From NCBI GenBank assembly GCA_003217835.1, contig QHMQ01000040.1, positions 1 through 7,557 of the forward strand: 7,557 bases of DNA, in the 5' to 3' direction. Position numbers and translations under genes: made by a program. The notes under the pieces were generated by a model that did no database searches, had not been told where the DNA came from, and saw nothing but the letters and a program-made list of their open reading frames with translations. The DNA is from Verrucomicrobiota bacterium. GTDB taxonomy: Bacteria; Verrucomicrobiota; Verrucomicrobiia; Chthoniobacterales; UBA10450. Each line of letters starts with the position of its first letter. The stretch's first letter is position 1. Of the stretch, positions 6,639-7,557 are shown piece after piece.

Positions 6639-6672
6639 AAAAGCCGCCGTCGAGATTATCCCGCGGCGGCTT
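6639..6672 (-). terminator. Rho-independent terminator after the upstream PG-binding gene
   Basis: Arms AAGCCGCCG (6641-6649) and CGGCGGCTT (6664-6672) enclose a 14-nt loop. On the minus strand the stem is followed by TTTT and lies 21 bp after the stop at 6694. It is the sister of the hairpin at 5433-5469; the loops (TCGAGATTATCCCG and TCGAAATCATTCCCG) are also alike. It should make the two paralogues separate transcription units. Confidence 0.8.
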
Positions 6673-7119
6673 CTTGGTTAATTAGACGTCTCGTTACGCC
6701 ATTCCCAATGATTGCAGCGTTGGTTGATCGATTGCCGCTGTGTCTGCCAGCCCATTGGCACGTTGGTAATCCGCAATCGCGCCGCGCGTTTGCGGCCCGA
6801 GCAGACCATCGATTTCACCCTGATAATAACCCTGCTGTTGCAAGGCGGTCTGGACATTGGCGATCACCTGATCAGGCGGCAAGTTGTTATAAGCGTAGAT
6901 CGGGCCATCATATGGATAATACGCGTTGGAATCGTAACCCCAGGCGGGGTACCAGTAGCCCGCATTCAAGGCATACCATCCACCGAATACGAATACGACA
7001 TTGTTCGAATGGCCGCTCCACCAGTTCCTATCGTGCCACTCAGATCTGTAATTCCGGAAAACCTGATAATTTGAACCTTGCCATCGGTCGCTGCCTTCGA
7101 TCCGCCTGTTTTGCTGAAA
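6639..7119 (-). repeat. Tandem duplication, copy 2 (C-terminal core plus terminator)
   Basis: Partner of 5433-5912, holding the same 140-residue core, stop codon and hairpin terminator. The duplicated unit therefore included at least the 3' half of the gene and its terminator. Whether the 5' half was also duplicated cannot be seen because the gene start is outside the window. Confidence 0.85.
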
Positions 7120-7557
7120 CTTCACGGGAGGCGCGACTTCGGGTTTCGGTTGTTTATTATTAGCCAAGTTGATGTGCTGAGCTTGGTACTTCTTACCTCC
7201 TGCACCGCCCGCCGTCACAGGCTTGCCCGCTCCCGCTGCTTTTCCGACTTCCGCTGGCTTGCCCGTTCCTGTTGGCTTGCCCTTTCCTGTAGCTTTTCCG
7301 ACTTCCGCCGGCTTACCCGTTTCCGGTCGCTTACCTTTACCTTTTCCCGCCGGCTTGCCTACCTCCGTTTGTTGGGTGGCTTGTGCTGACTTACCGACAC
7401 CTGTCGGTTTGCCTGTCCCTTTGGCCTTGCCGACTTCCGCCGGCTTACCAACGCCCGCCGGTTTACCAGCTCCTGTCGGCTTGCCAGCTTGTTGAGCTTG
7501 CGCAGGCTTCTTCTTTGGTTGTTCCTTCTTTTTTCCTTGCTCCTGACCAAGCGCGAC
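6694..7557 (-). CDS. Secreted peptidoglycan-binding domain protein with GKPxxx repeat linker (5' end beyond window)
   Basis: The frame is open from the right edge to the stop at 6694, giving 287 visible residues. The GTG at 7218 is internal, not the start, because the reading frame and its repeats continue unbroken upstream. The first visible residues, VALGQEQGKKKEQPKKK, look like the end of a signal peptide followed by a basic mature N-terminus, so only about 15-25 residues are probably missing (inference). Visible residues 25-116 are a GKPxxx hexapeptide linker. Residues 147-225 form the Tyr/Trp-rich module (WHDRNWW, VFVFGGWYALNAGYW, AWGYDSNAYYPYDGP), and 226-286 the PG_binding_1 domain (LPPDQVIANVQ, QQQGYYQGEIDGLLG, QTRGAIADYQRANGL). 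No catalytic motif is seen. It is the paralogue of the complete gene downstream, about 80% identical over the core but unrelated in the linker. It probably sits in the cell envelope, bound to peptidoglycan. Confidence 0.88.
   Translation of the reverse strand, partial: VALGQEQGKKKEQPKKKPAQAQQAGKPTGAGKPAGVGKPAEVGKAKGTGKPTGVGKSAQATQQTEVGKPAGKGKGKRPETGKPAEVGKATGKGKPTGTGKPAEVGKAAGAGKPVTAGGAGGKKYQAQHINLANNKQPKPEVAPPVKFQQNRRIEGSDRWQGSNYQVFRNYRSEWHDRNWWSGHSNNVVFVFGGWYALNAGYWYPAWGYDSNAYYPYDGPIYAYNNLPPDQVIANVQTALQQQGYYQGEIDGLLGPQTRGAIADYQRANGLADTAAIDQPTLQSLGMA
7210..7485 (-). repeat. Coding 18-bp repeat: GKPxxx hexapeptide array
   Basis: Encodes 92 residues made mostly of hexapeptides: GKPTGA, GKPAGV, GKPAEV, GKAKGT, GKPTGV, then a 12-residue unit beginning GKSAQA, GKPAGK, an 8-residue unit GKGKRPET, GKPAEV, GKATGK, GKPTGT, GKPAEV, GKAAGA and GKPVTA. 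Several units are close at DNA level, suggesting recent slippage or unequal crossing-over. The product is strongly basic (Lys in every unit) and probably disordered. Confidence 0.85.

Noticed and set aside
6694..7218. Treating the second PG-binding gene as a short 174-residue protein starting at 7218
   Set aside because: The codon there is an internal GTG within the repeat linker, and the frame stays open to the window edge with a signal-peptide-like end.
7223..7495. Plus-strand frame with PVGLP/SAGLP repeats that looks like a repeat protein
   Set aside because: Its periodicity is the antisense reading of the GKPxxx array. The minus-strand frame continues through it into a clear PG_binding_1 domain.

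Overview
This window looks like chromosomal housekeeping DNA from a Gram-negative bacterium outside the Bacillota, most plausibly a soil Verrucomicrobiota of the Chthoniobacterales type. That placement is an inference. It rests on a LolD-type ATPase, an mcsA-mcsB-clpC cluster with no ctsR, and paired secreted Tyr/Trp-rich peptidoglycan-binding proteins; no rRNA or other marker is present to confirm it. All seven recognisable genes lie on the minus strand, so the window reads biologically from high to low coordinates. I saw no tRNA, rRNA, CRISPR array, insertion sequence or phage gene.

Surface-protein region (about 5433-7557). Two tandem paralogues encode exported proteins with a Lys-rich repetitive linker, an aromatic-rich module and a C-terminal PG_binding_1 domain. 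The upstream copy is cut by the window edge before its start codon. The two share a 140-residue C-terminal core (28 differences by my count, about 80% identity) and nearly identical hairpin terminators. Their linkers are built from unrelated repeats: KTKGSQ-type in one and GKPxxx hexapeptides in the other.

Middle region (3552-5337). A LolD/MacB-type ABC ATPase with no permease beside it is followed, after a 124-bp gap holding a degenerate 8-bp repeat array, by a branched-chain aminotransferase (ilvE) with an unusual Glu/Ala/Pro-rich N-terminal extension.

Proteostasis region (1-3464). mcsA, mcsB and clpC are packed with a 2-bp gap and an 8-bp overlap. By homology, McsA activates the McsB protein-arginine kinase, McsB marks proteins with phosphoarginine, and ClpC unfolds marked proteins for ClpP. 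clpC is cut by the left edge after 617 codons, within the second AAA+ module. An A/T-rich dyad in the 87-bp ilvE-mcsA gap is the only candidate control element for this cluster, and no CtsR gene is visible.

No intergenic stretch exceeds 300 bp. The largest (6414-6693) holds a terminator, a good ribosome binding site and otherwise nothing I can identify.
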